DNA of 64,000 nucleotides from Microbacterium foliorum (lineage in GTDB: Bacteria; Actinomycetota; Actinomycetes; Actinomycetales; Microbacteriaceae): NCBI RefSeq assembly GCF_003367705.1, contig NZ_CP031425.1, forward strand, positions 2,728,001 to 2,792,000, given 5' to 3'. The position numbers were made by a program, and so were the translations under genes. Below the pieces are notes generated by a model. It saw only the letters and a program-made list of their open reading frames with translations, was not told where the DNA came from and did no database searches. This document shows positions 1 through 7,934 of this stretch, one piece after another (position 1 is the stretch's first letter; each line of letters begins with the position of its first letter).

Positions 1-422
1 GCATCCTCGTCGCCCTCGGCGTCGTCCTCGTCGGCGTCCGCCGCGGGACGGTCGTCTTCGCCGTTCACGTCGGGGCCGTCGTAAGGGGTGACCTCGTCGG
101 CCCCGGCAGCCTCGAGCTCGGCGGTCTCGTCCGCCACGGATTCGTTGAGGACCTCGGCGGCGGCCTCAGCCTCTGCCGCCTCGTCCAGGTTGAGAGCGTC
201 GTTCACGATCGCATCCGCCTCCGGGTCGTCGATTTCGATGTCGGTGTCGTCCTGCGTGTCGGGCTCGGCGTCGACGTCCTCGACGTGCAGCGCGACGTGC
301 TCGGCCGGGGTGACCGAGTTCTCCTCAGCGGCGAGGACGTTGCCCTCCTGGGCCTCGTCCTCCTCGCTGGACTGCTCGGCAGCGGTCGCCCAGTCGGCGT
401 CGTCGGAATATCGTTCAGCCAC
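1..422 (-). CDS. nusG: Transcription termination/antitermination protein NusG, N-terminal part
   Basis: NusG binds RNA polymerase and tunes elongation, pausing and Rho-dependent termination. Only the first 140 or so codons are inside the window; the frame runs off the left edge. The visible part starts MAERYSDDADW and is almost all Asp, Glu and Ala, as in the long acidic N-terminal extension of actinobacterial NusG. The NGN and KOW domains lie outside, so the call rests on this extension and on secE lying 40 bp upstream in the same direction, the usual order. The GTG start at 422 is preceded by a purine-rich GGAAAG. Confidence 0.85.
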   Translation of the reverse strand, partial: MAERYSDDADWATAAEQSSEEDEAQEGNVLAAEENSVTPAEHVALHVEDVDAEPDTQDDTDIEIDDPEADAIVNDALNLDEAAEAEAAAEVLNESVADETAELEAAGADEVTPYDGPDVNGEDDRPAADADEDDAEGDED

Positions 423-462
423 GTTGTTTCTTTCCAATCACTGCGGCCAGGCCGCGAGGGCG

Positions 463-735
463 TCAGGCGCCCGGAACCCCGAACACCACGTGCGTCACCC
501 AGGCGAACAGGGTGTCGAGTCCGTAGACGATGCCCATGACGATCAGGACGAAGACGAGCACCACTGCGGTGAACTTGACCAGTTCCTTGCGGGTCGGGGT
601 GACGACCTTGCGCAGTTCGGCGATGACCTGACGGAAGAACAGGGCGATGCCCGCGAAGAAGCCCACGAGTCCGCGCTTCTTCTCGCGGGTGGCGCCGGAC
701 GCGACGACATCGCCGCGCGGTTCGTCCTGATCCAT
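463..735 (-). CDS. secE: Preprotein translocase subunit SecE
   Basis: SecE is the small membrane subunit that clamps SecY in the Sec translocon. The 90-residue product has a charged N-terminal arm, an amphipathic stretch (FFRQVIAELRKVVTPTRKEL, about residues 33-52) that matches the SecE signature of an amphipathic helix followed by a W/TP..E element, and one membrane helix near residues 54-75. The length fits single-span actinobacterial SecE. It lies between tRNA-Trp and nusG, all read leftward, which is the conserved neighbourhood. The partner secY is at about 40 kb in this window. Confidence 0.96.
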   Translation of the reverse strand: MDQDEPRGDVVASGATREKKRGLVGFFAGIALFFRQVIAELRKVVTPTRKELVKFTAVVLVFVLIVMGIVYGLDTLFAWVTHVVFGVPGA

Positions 736-774
736 CCTGAATGTACCTTTCGTGTGTCAGCGTGTGCTGACGCG

Positions 775-847
<73 letters not shown>

Positions 848-918
848 AGAGACCGGATGGTCTCGGGGTGTCGTCTTCATCCTGCCATCCGGACCGGACC
901 GGAGGACCGGGCACGGCG

Positions 919-947
919 AAAGAATGCAGACAACAACTGCTCGTCAA
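919..947 (-). promoter_or_regulatory. Candidate promoter for tRNA-Trp-secE-nusG
   Basis: On the minus strand TTGACG (942-947) lies 17 bp from TTCTTT (919-924); a CATTCT alternative overlaps with a 15-bp spacer. Transcription would start about 65 nt before the tRNA. The -35 is good and the -10 weak. Confidence 0.4.
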
Positions 948-1001
948 GCATACGGCATCCTCCGGCCGCGGCCGAACCGGACCCCGAGGTGCCGTTGTTG
1001 T

Positions 1002-1030
1002 TAGGCTCGGCGGGCGGACGCGACAGGAGG
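1002..1030 (+). promoter_or_regulatory. -10 element and ribosome binding site of the Hsp90-TPR operon
   Basis: TAGGCT (1002-1007) is a candidate -10 with no clear -35. A strong Shine-Dalgarno, AGGAGG (1025-1030), lies 7 nt before the GTG at 1038 and fixes that start. Confidence 0.4.
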
Positions 1031-1037
1031 CGATGCG

Positions 1038-2861
1038 GTGAGTGCTGACGTGCAGCAGTTCCAGGTGGACCTGCGCGGGGTCGTCGACCTTCTGAGCCGG
1101 CACATCTACTCGAGCCCCCGCGTCTATCTGCGCGAGCTTCTGCAGAACGCGCGGGATGCCGTCACGGCGCGCCGCGAGGTCGACGGTGCGGGCGGACACA
1201 TCCGGATCACCCCGCTCACCGACGCCTCCGGCGAGTTCGTGCTGCGCGACGACGGGATCGGCCTGACCATCGACGAGGTCGCGGATCTGCTGGCCACCGT
1301 GGGGCGCAGCTCGAAACGCGACATCTTCGACCTCCCGCGCAGCGACTATCTCGGCCAGTTCGGCATCGGGCTGCTCAGCTGCTTCATGGTCGCCGACACC
1401 ATCGTGATCCGCTCGCGCAGCGCACGCGGAGGCTCGGCGGTCGAATGGACCGGCAACGCGGACGGCACCTTCCGCGTCGTCGAGATCGACGACGATCTGC
1501 CCATCGGCACCAGCGTGCACCTGTCGGCGCGGTTCGACGCCGACGACCTGCTGCGCCCCGCCGCGGTGCGCGAGCTGGCGACGACGTTCGCCGAGTTTCT
1601 GCCCGTGCGCGTCACGGTGGACTCACCGACCGGCGACATCGACATCACCCGCCCCGCGCCGTTCCTCGATGCCGCGGACGACATCGAGCAGGCCGTGCGG
1701 TACGGGCGCGACCTCCTCGGCGCCGCCCCCTTCGACGCGATCGAGCTGCACGAGCCGGCGACCGGCACGCGCGGACTCGCCTACGTGCTGCCGTACGCCC
1801 CGCCGCCGGGCGCACGCCAGGCGACGCGTATGTATCTGGGGCGGATGCTGCTCGGCGAGCGCGTCGACGACGTGCTGCCGGAATGGGCGTTCTTCGTCCG
1901 CGCGGTCGTCGACTCCACCGGCCTGTCGCCGACCGCGAGTCGCGAGTCGCTCGTCGACGACGCGGCCCTCGAGCGGGTGCGGGAGCACCTCGGCGCCGGC
2001 ATCCGTCGCTGGGTGCTCGAGCTCGGGCTGCGCGAACCCCACCGGCTCGCGCAGTTCGTGGCGATCCACGAGGTGGGGCTGAAGTCGCTCGTCCGCCACG
2101 ATGAGGAGCTCGCGCGGTTCATCACCCGGTGGCTGACCCTCGAGACCACGCACGGCACGATGCGCATCGGCGATCTGGTCGAGCGGTATCCGCACGTGCG
2201 CGTCGCCCCGTCGGTCGACGAGTTCCGTCAGGTGGCGGGCATCTCACCGGCATCCGAGGTCCTTGTCAACGGCGGCTACCTCTACGACTCCGACATCGTG
2301 CGCATGCTGCCCGATCTCTATCCCCACGTCACCGTCGAGGTCGTCGACGTGACCGGGGAACTCGACCGCCTCGATCCCCCTCCCCTGGACGACCGCGACG
2401 CCGCGCTCGCCCTCGAGGCGAGGGCGAGCGCGGTGCTGAGCGCCTCCGACTGCTCGGTCACGGTGCGCTCCGTCGACCAGCCCGAGCTCGCCGCGCTCTA
2501 CGTCGCCGACCCCGAGGTGCTGCGCCGCATCGATCGCGGTCGCACGCGAGGGATCACCGGATCGCTGTGGGGCGGGGTGCTCGATCGCATCGACGCGACG
2601 ACCGCGGCGGGCGGAGCCGAGGATCTCCGCGCACGCCTGTGCCTGAACTGGTCGAACCGCGTGATCAGAGCGCTGGTGCGCGTCGCCGACGACGCGGTGT
2701 TCGCCCGCACCGTGCAGCTGCTCTACATCCAGGCCCTGCTTGCCGGACACCACCCGCTCTCCGACTCCGACCGCGCCCTCATGACGACGGCCCTCACCGA
2801 CCTGGTCGCACTGTCGGCCGGCCTCGAAGAGGACTCGCTGCCGTTCGACGACGCGTTCTGA
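1038..2861 (+). CDS. HSP90-family ATPase (divergent HtpG-like)
   Basis: This is probably an ATP-driven chaperone of the GHKL/Hsp90 class. The N-terminal ATPase motifs are visible: YLRELLQNARDAV with catalytic Glu33 and Asn37, DDGIGLT near residue 76, and GQFGIGLLS near residue 109. The middle domain has the Hsp90 block PEWAFFVRAVVDS followed by TASRES, where HtpG has NVSRE, so the catalytic-loop Arg is kept. At 607 residues it is close to HtpG in length but differs in sequence, especially toward the C terminus, and it ends in an acidic tail, EEDSLPFDDAF. The GTG start has a strong AGGAGG. It is followed 29 bp later by a TPR gene and the two look cotranscribed. Client proteins cannot be inferred. 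Confidence 0.85.
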   Translation: MSADVQQFQVDLRGVVDLLSRHIYSSPRVYLRELLQNARDAVTARREVDGAGGHIRITPLTDASGEFVLRDDGIGLTIDEVADLLATVGRSSKRDIFDLPRSDYLGQFGIGLLSCFMVADTIVIRSRSARGGSAVEWTGNADGTFRVVEIDDDLPIGTSVHLSARFDADDLLRPAAVRELATTFAEFLPVRVTVDSPTGDIDITRPAPFLDAADDIEQAVRYGRDLLGAAPFDAIELHEPATGTRGLAYVLPYAPPPGARQATRMYLGRMLLGERVDDVLPEWAFFVRAVVDSTGLSPTASRESLVDDAALERVREHLGAGIRRWVLELGLREPHRLAQFVAIHEVGLKSLVRHDEELARFITRWLTLETTHGTMRIGDLVERYPHVRVAPSVDEFRQVAGISPASEVLVNGGYLYDSDIVRMLPDLYPHVTVEVVDVTGELDRLDPPPLDDRDAALALEARASAVLSASDCSVTVRSVDQPELAALYVADPEVLRRIDRGRTRGITGSLWGGVLDRIDATTAAGGAEDLRARLCLNWSNRVIRALVRVADDAVFARTVQLLYIQALLAGHHPLSDSDRALMTTALTDLVALSAGLEEDSLPFDDAF

Positions 2862-2890
2862 TCCGCCCACCACAGCCCGAAGGACTCACC

Positions 2891-5689
2891 ATGGAACGCT
2901 CGCGCACGCGCTTCACGCAGCTTGTCGAGGAGATCGATCGCACCCCCTGGGGCCCCGCCGAGCAGGCGCTCGTCGCCGAAGCGGTGGCGCTCGCGGTCGA
3001 GATCGGCGACGAGCGGCTCGAGTACGAGGCACGGATGCGGCAGACCGCGTCGGCCAACATGAACGGCGCGACCGACGTGATGCTGAACTCGTTCGCGTGG
3101 TGCCTGGCCCGGCACGATGCGGACCCGCAGCGCTTCCCCGCCGACCTCGAATACGGCGGCGCCGACCTGATGTGGCAGTTCAAATGGATGGCCTCGTCGC
3201 TGCGGTCGTCGCCGGCGTTCTCGTCCGAGCAGATCGCCGCAGTGCTCGACGACATGGAGGCGCACTACCGGGCGGGCGGGCTCGGGCTCAGCGGCGTGCT
3301 GACCGCGCGCTTCGAGGACGCGTGGGATGCCGGCCGCCTCGACGACGCCGAGACCCTGCGTGTGCAGCTGGAGGCCACGCCCCGAGACGATCACAGCCAC
3401 TGCGACGCCTGCGGACGCAGTCAGTTCGCCGGTTTCTTCGCCGAGACGGACCGTGAGGAGCAGGCCATCCGTCTCGTCGAGGAGATGCTCGAGGGCGGAT
3501 TCTCGTGCGGCGAGGAGCCCGAGCACGCCCTCTCCCGCGTGCTCGTGCCGTACCTGCGCGCAGGCAGGCTGGATGAGGCGAGGAGTGCCCATCTGCGCAG
3601 CTACCGCCTCGCCAAGGACAATCCCGACAACCTGCGCATCGTGGCCAACAACATCGTGTTCTCCGCTCTCACCGGCAACGAGGCCCGCGCGCTCGCCCAG
3701 GTCGAGCGCCACATCTCGTGGCTCGGCCACGACGGCCTCAACGTCGACGCGCACGCCGCCGCACTCGCGGCCTTCGCCTTCGCGCTCGATAGGGTGACCG
3801 CGGCCGGACACGGCGACACCCCGGTGCGGGGCGCGGACTCCCCCGCGCTCACCGAGTTCTTCGGCGCGCACGAGGGAGCCTGGCACGCCGCCGAGCTCGC
3901 TGCGGCGTCGTGGGCGGCGGCGGAGCGCATCGGCGCCGAGTTCGATCGCCGCGACGGCACCGACGGCCACGCCCGCAGCCTCGCCAGGACCCGCACCCTC
4001 TCGAGCGAGCACTACGACGTGCCGATCCGCTCCGACGCCTTCTCCACCGTCCCTGAGGCGGCCGCTCCCGCGGATCCGGATGCGTGGTTCGACCGCGCCA
4101 TGCAGCTCGCCCAGTTCGGCGCCGAGCACGAGACGCTCCAGGCGCTCCCGCACGCGATGGGCGTCGAGGACCCCGGCAAGATCGCGCAGCTGCTGTCGAT
4201 GCGGCTCGGGATCCTCATCGCCCTCGACCGCGAGGAGGAGGCTGCCGAACTGCTCCCCGCGCGCATCGATGCTCTGCGGGCGGCCGGACTCGACGAACAG
4301 GCCGACCTCGAACAGCGGCTCGGCCTCGCCACGTTCGGCGTGAACACCGCCGACGCCGCATCCGCCCTCGAAGACGCGCTCGCCGACGCGTCGTCCCTGC
4401 CCGCATGGTCGCGCGGAGACCTCGCCATCAGTCGGGCCTCGCTGCACCTGCAGTCCGAGGAGCCGGCGGCCGCTCTCGACATGGCGGAGATCGCCGCCAG
4501 GGCCTTCGTCGAAGCGGGCGACGTGCGGCTGGCGAACACCACGACGCTCGTCGCCATCGCGGCGATGCTGCACTCGGGAGACATCGAGAGCGCCTCGGCC
4601 GTGCTCGACCGCTTTCTCGCACAGGACGACCTCAGCACCGGTCACCGGGCGCAGGCCCTGCAGACACGCGCCAGGGTGCGCGGCGGCAGCGACGCCTTCG
4701 TCGAGGGTGCCGCGGATGCCGACGAGGCCTGCCGGCTGCTCGCCGGGCTCGGCGCGACCACGGCCCTGGCCGCGGCGCATCTGCTCGCCGGCGCGCTGTG
4801 GGAGGACGCCGGCGATGCCGAGAAGGCCGTCACCCGCTACCGCGTGACCTCGCGGCTCGTGGCGCAGGAGGGCGGCGATCAGGCCGGCGCCGACTTCCGC
4901 CTCGCACGCGCCATGCTCTCGGCCGGTGACTCGGCGGTCGCCGCGGAGCTGTTCGCACAGGTGCTGGAGCGCGAGGAGCAGGCCGGGGTGCCGGCCGCGT
5001 CACGGGCGATGACGGCATCCCTGCTCGCCCGCGCGCTGACGGCGTCGGGAGAGTACGGGCAGGCCGTCGGCGCCTTCGGCTACGCCGCCGAGCTGTTCGG
5101 ACAGGACGACGAGCATGCCGAGCAGGCCGTGGCTCTGACCGAGCGCGCGAAGATCCTCGCCCGCTTCGACGAGCACGACGAGGCGATCGAGGCGCTCGAG
5201 ACGGCATCCGCACTCGCCCGACGCGCCCCTGAGGCGGTCGGCACCCTCGCCGACGTGCTGCACAACCTCGGCCAGGCGTACGGGGCCCGTCAGGACGAGC
5301 GGGCCTTCTCACTGCTCGACGAGGTCGCGGCCCTCGCCCGGGAGCACGACGCGGAATGGCTGCTCGCCGACGTCACCGACTCCCGCGGGCGCGTGCTCGC
5401 GCAGTTCGGACGCACGGACGAGGCCGTCGCCGCCGCGCTCACCGCGGCCGACGCGTTCGCCGCCGTCGGGGACCTCGGCGCGGCAGGCGGATCGGAGCTG
5501 TTCGCGGCCCGCCTGCTCGCAGCGAACGAGCGCCCCGGTGATGCCGTGCCGATCTACCGCAGCGCGATCGAGCACGCCGACGGCCAGCCCGCGCTGCGGG
5601 AGGTCTGCGCCCTGGAGCTGGGCACTGCCCTCGAGGCGCTCGGACGCCACGCCGAGGCCGAAGAGGTGCGTGGGCTGCTCGAGAGCTGA
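2891..5689 (+). CDS. Large tetratricopeptide-repeat (TPR) protein
   Basis: The 932-residue cytoplasmic product has no signal peptide or membrane helix. It consists mostly of helical Ala/Leu/Glu-rich pairs with TPR-like spacing (for example EQAIRLVEEMLEGG, EYGQAVGAFGYAAELFG, RTDEAVAAALTAADAFAAVG), densest in the last 500 residues. A HCDACGRSQ motif near residue 170 could bind a metal, but it is a single CxxC. I chose ATG 2891 because it follows GAAGGAC and restarts cleanly after the Hsp90 stop; the frame is open further upstream only as a shadow of the Hsp90 gene. No enzymatic domain is seen. Pairing with Hsp90 suggests a co-chaperone or client adaptor, which is inference. Confidence 0.8.
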   Translation: MERSRTRFTQLVEEIDRTPWGPAEQALVAEAVALAVEIGDERLEYEARMRQTASANMNGATDVMLNSFAWCLARHDADPQRFPADLEYGGADLMWQFKWMASSLRSSPAFSSEQIAAVLDDMEAHYRAGGLGLSGVLTARFEDAWDAGRLDDAETLRVQLEATPRDDHSHCDACGRSQFAGFFAETDREEQAIRLVEEMLEGGFSCGEEPEHALSRVLVPYLRAGRLDEARSAHLRSYRLAKDNPDNLRIVANNIVFSALTGNEARALAQVERHISWLGHDGLNVDAHAAALAAFAFALDRVTAAGHGDTPVRGADSPALTEFFGAHEGAWHAAELAAASWAAAERIGAEFDRRDGTDGHARSLARTRTLSSEHYDVPIRSDAFSTVPEAAAPADPDAWFDRAMQLAQFGAEHETLQALPHAMGVEDPGKIAQLLSMRLGILIALDREEEAAELLPARIDALRAAGLDEQADLEQRLGLATFGVNTADAASALEDALADASSLPAWSRGDLAISRASLHLQSEEPAAALDMAEIAARAFVEAGDVRLANTTTLVAIAAMLHSGDIESASAVLDRFLAQDDLSTGHRAQALQTRARVRGGSDAFVEGAADADEACRLLAGLGATTALAAAHLLAGALWEDAGDAEKAVTRYRVTSRLVAQEGGDQAGADFRLARAMLSAGDSAVAAELFAQVLEREEQAGVPAASRAMTASLLARALTASGEYGQAVGAFGYAAELFGQDDEHAEQAVALTERAKILARFDEHDEAIEALETASALARRAPEAVGTLADVLHNLGQAYGARQDERAFSLLDEVAALAREHDAEWLLADVTDSRGRVLAQFGRTDEAVAAALTAADAFAAVGDLGAAGGSELFAARLLAANERPGDAVPIYRSAIEHADGQPALREVCALELGTALEALGRHAEAEEVRGLLES

Positions 5690-5711
5690 CTCACACGGGC
5701 CCGTGCTCGTC

Positions 5712-5803
5712 CCGGCCGACGCGGGCCGGCCGACGCGGGTCGGCCGACTCGTCCCGGCCGACGCGGGCCGGCCGACGCGGGCCGGCCGACGCGGGCCGAC
5801 CGA
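5712..5803. repeat. 14-bp GC tandem repeat between convergent genes
   Basis: The unit CCGGCCGACGCGGG occurs five times without error (5712, 5726, 5754, 5768, 5782), with a degenerate copy between the second and third and a partial one at the end. Each unit contains the palindrome CCGGCC(G), so the array can fold many ways. It fills the gap between the TPR stop and the stop codon of the convergent oxidase gene and may act in both directions as a terminator-like block. Confidence 0.85.
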
Positions 5804-5805
5804 GC

Positions 5806-7530
5806 TCAGAGGAACTGCCGCCAGTTCGCCCTGGCGAGGTCGAGCAGCTCGTCGCCCCGGCCGGACATGACCGTGCGGATGGCATACAGGGCGAATCCCT
5901 TCACCTGCTCGGCCTCGATCGCCGGCGGCATGGACAATTCCTGTCGCTCGGTCACGACGTCGAGCAGTGCGGGTCCGTCGTGTGCGAGCACCTCGCGCAC
6001 AGCCTGGGGCAGGTCCTCGCTGTTCTCGACGCGACGGGCGAAGATGCCCATGGCCTCGGCGATCGCCGCGAAGCTCGGGTTGGTGAGATCGGTGCCGTAG
6101 GTCACGAACCCGGCCGCCTTCATCTCGAGCTCGACGAAGTTCAGCGACGAATTGTTCACCACGATGGTCTTCACCGGAAGTCGGTTCTGCGTGAGGGTGA
6201 GCAGCTCGCCCAGCATCATCGCCAGTCCGCCGTCGCCGGCGAGAGCGACCACCTGACGGTCGGGGTGCGACACCTGAGCACCGATCCCGTGCAGCAGCGC
6301 GTTCGCCATCGAGCCGTGCGTGAACGAACCGATCAGTCGACGGTTCTCGGTCATCGACAGGTAGCGCGCCGCCCACACGGTGGGCGAGCCGACATCGGCC
6401 GTGAAGATCGCGTCATCCGCGGCCTGCTCGTCGAGCAGCCGGGCGAGGTACTGCGGGTGGATCGGGCGCCCCGCCTTCGTCGGCGTGGCGAGGTCGTCGA
6501 GCTTCGCCCTGGTCTTGCGGTAGTGCGCCGTCGCGTCGTCGAGATGGCCGCGATCGCTCTTCTCGGCGAGTCGAGGCAGCAGCGCCGAGACGGTCGCGCC
6601 GACGTCGCCGACCAGGCCGAGATCGAGCGGATGCCGCTTGCCCAGCTGCGATCCGCGGATGTCGACCTGGATCGTCGTGGCGTGCTCGGGGTAGAACTGC
6701 TCGTAAGGGAAGTCGCTGCCCAGCACCAGCAGCGTGTCGGCGGCCTCCATCGCGCGATAGCCGGAGGCGAAACCGAGCAGTCCCGTCATCCCGACATCGA
6801 AGGGATTGTCGTACTCGATGAACTCCTTGCCGCGGAGCGCGTGCACGATCGGCGCGCCCAGGCGGTCGGCCAACGCGACGACCTCGTCGTGCGCGCCCTC
6901 GACACCGGCGCCCGCGAGGATCGTGGTCTTCTTCGACGCGTTCAGCAGAGTCGCCGCTCGCTCGAGCTCGTCGGCGCGGGGCACGACGACCGGATGCGTG
7001 CGCTCGATGACGACCGCACGGTCATCGGCGATCTCGGAGAGGGCGACATCGCCGGGGATCACCAGCACCGCGACCCCTCGCTGCTCGATCGCTGCGCGCA
7101 TCGCGATCTCGAGCAGTCGCGGCATCTGCGACGGATCGGCGACGTACTCGACGTAGACGCTGCACTCGCGGAAGAGCTCCTGCGGGTGCGTCTCCTGGAA
7201 GTACCCGGTGCCGATCTCGGACGTCGGGATGTGGGCCGCGATCGCCAGCACCGGGACCCGCGAGCGGTTGGCGTCGAAGAGACCGTTGATCAGGTGCAGG
7301 TTGCCCGGCCCGCAGGAGCCTGCCACCACCGCGAGGTCGCCGGTGAGCGACGCATCCGCCGCCGCCGCGAATGCCGCGGACTCCTCGTGGCGGACGTGCA
7401 CCCATCGGATCCCGCCGTCCTTGCGGAGGGCGTCGGTGAACCCGTTGAGGGAATCACCCGGAAGGCCGTAGACACGGTCGATCCCGTTGGCGCGGAGGGT
7501 CTTGACGATGTTCGTTGCGACGGTTGCCAT
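5806..7530 (-). CDS. poxB: Pyruvate dehydrogenase (quinone)/pyruvate oxidase-like ThDP enzyme
   Basis: A thiamine-diphosphate enzyme of the acetolactate synthase fold; the best match is PoxB, which decarboxylates pyruvate to acetate and CO2 with FAD and quinone as acceptor. The 574-residue chain has the N-terminal PYR domain with Glu in VRHEESAAFAAAADA, the GSCGPGNLHLINGLFDA block, a central FAD/transhydrogenase-like domain, and a C-terminal PP domain with the ThDP motif GDGGLAMM...NNSSLNF near residues 426-455. I cannot tell from sequence alone whether it uses quinone or oxygen. The ATG at 7530 has no Shine-Dalgarno but a TAGGTT six bases upstream, suggesting a leaderless message. Confidence 0.82.
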   Translation of the reverse strand: MATVATNIVKTLRANGIDRVYGLPGDSLNGFTDALRKDGGIRWVHVRHEESAAFAAAADASLTGDLAVVAGSCGPGNLHLINGLFDANRSRVPVLAIAAHIPTSEIGTGYFQETHPQELFRECSVYVEYVADPSQMPRLLEIAMRAAIEQRGVAVLVIPGDVALSEIADDRAVVIERTHPVVVPRADELERAATLLNASKKTTILAGAGVEGAHDEVVALADRLGAPIVHALRGKEFIEYDNPFDVGMTGLLGFASGYRAMEAADTLLVLGSDFPYEQFYPEHATTIQVDIRGSQLGKRHPLDLGLVGDVGATVSALLPRLAEKSDRGHLDDATAHYRKTRAKLDDLATPTKAGRPIHPQYLARLLDEQAADDAIFTADVGSPTVWAARYLSMTENRRLIGSFTHGSMANALLHGIGAQVSHPDRQVVALAGDGGLAMMLGELLTLTQNRLPVKTIVVNNSSLNFVELEMKAAGFVTYGTDLTNPSFAAIAEAMGIFARRVENSEDLPQAVREVLAHDGPALLDVVTERQELSMPPAIEAEQVKGFALYAIRTVMSGRGDELLDLARANWRQFL

Positions 7531-7536
7531 GATTCC

Positions 7537-7542
7537 AACCTA
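7537..7542 (-). promoter_or_regulatory. -10 hexamer of a leaderless poxB transcript
   Basis: TAGGTT on the minus strand lies 6 nt before the ATG at 7530. No -35 is recognisable. Confidence 0.45.
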
Positions 7543-7599
7543 CGCCCGCGCGGGCGACCAGGTTCCGGCACCCGTCGAAGCTCGACGCGACCACACACG

Positions 7600-7932
7600 C
7601 CGCCCTTCGTCTCGTCGCTGCGCTCCGGTTCCTGAGCGAGCGGAGCGAGACGAAGGGCGCTCAGGAACCAGGAAAGGCCGTCGCCCCGCCACACCCCGCC
7701 CCCTGAGCGAGCGAAGCGAGACGAAGGGCACCCCGCCCCCTGAGCGAGCGAAGCGAGACGAAGGGCGCTCAGGGGGCGGGAAAGGCCGTCGCTGCGCTCC
7801 GGTTCCTGAGCGAGCGAAGCGAGACGAAGGGCGCTCAGGAAGCGCGAAAGGCCGTCGCTGCGCTCCGGTTCCTGAGCGAGCGAAGCGAGACGAAGGGCGC
7901 TCAGGAAGCGCGGAGCGAGACGAAGGGCCGGT
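7600..7932. repeat. Cluster of five REP-like hairpin repeats
   Basis: This 400-bp gap between aldehyde dehydrogenase and poxB holds no gene. It is filled with copies of a palindromic unit that begins CCTGAGCGAGCGAAGCGAG, continues ACGAAGGGCG and closes with CTCAGG. Copies start at 7631, 7702, 7739, 7805 and 7871; the second lacks the closing arm. A linker, AAAGGCCGTCGCTGCGCTCC, repeats between units, and a fragment at 7909-7928 keeps only the core. The same core CGAGACGAAGGG appears at 22.5-22.7 kb. Possible roles are transcription termination or mRNA end protection. Confidence 0.9.
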
Positions 7933-7934
7933 GC

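Noticed and set aside
2129..2890. N-terminal extension of the TPR frame
   Set aside because: Covers the 3' half of the Hsp90 gene in another frame and is Arg/Pro-rich; ATG 2891 has a ribosome site.
7600..7932. CRISPR array
   Set aside because: Units are palindromic with uneven spacing and repeated linkers, and no cas genes are nearby.
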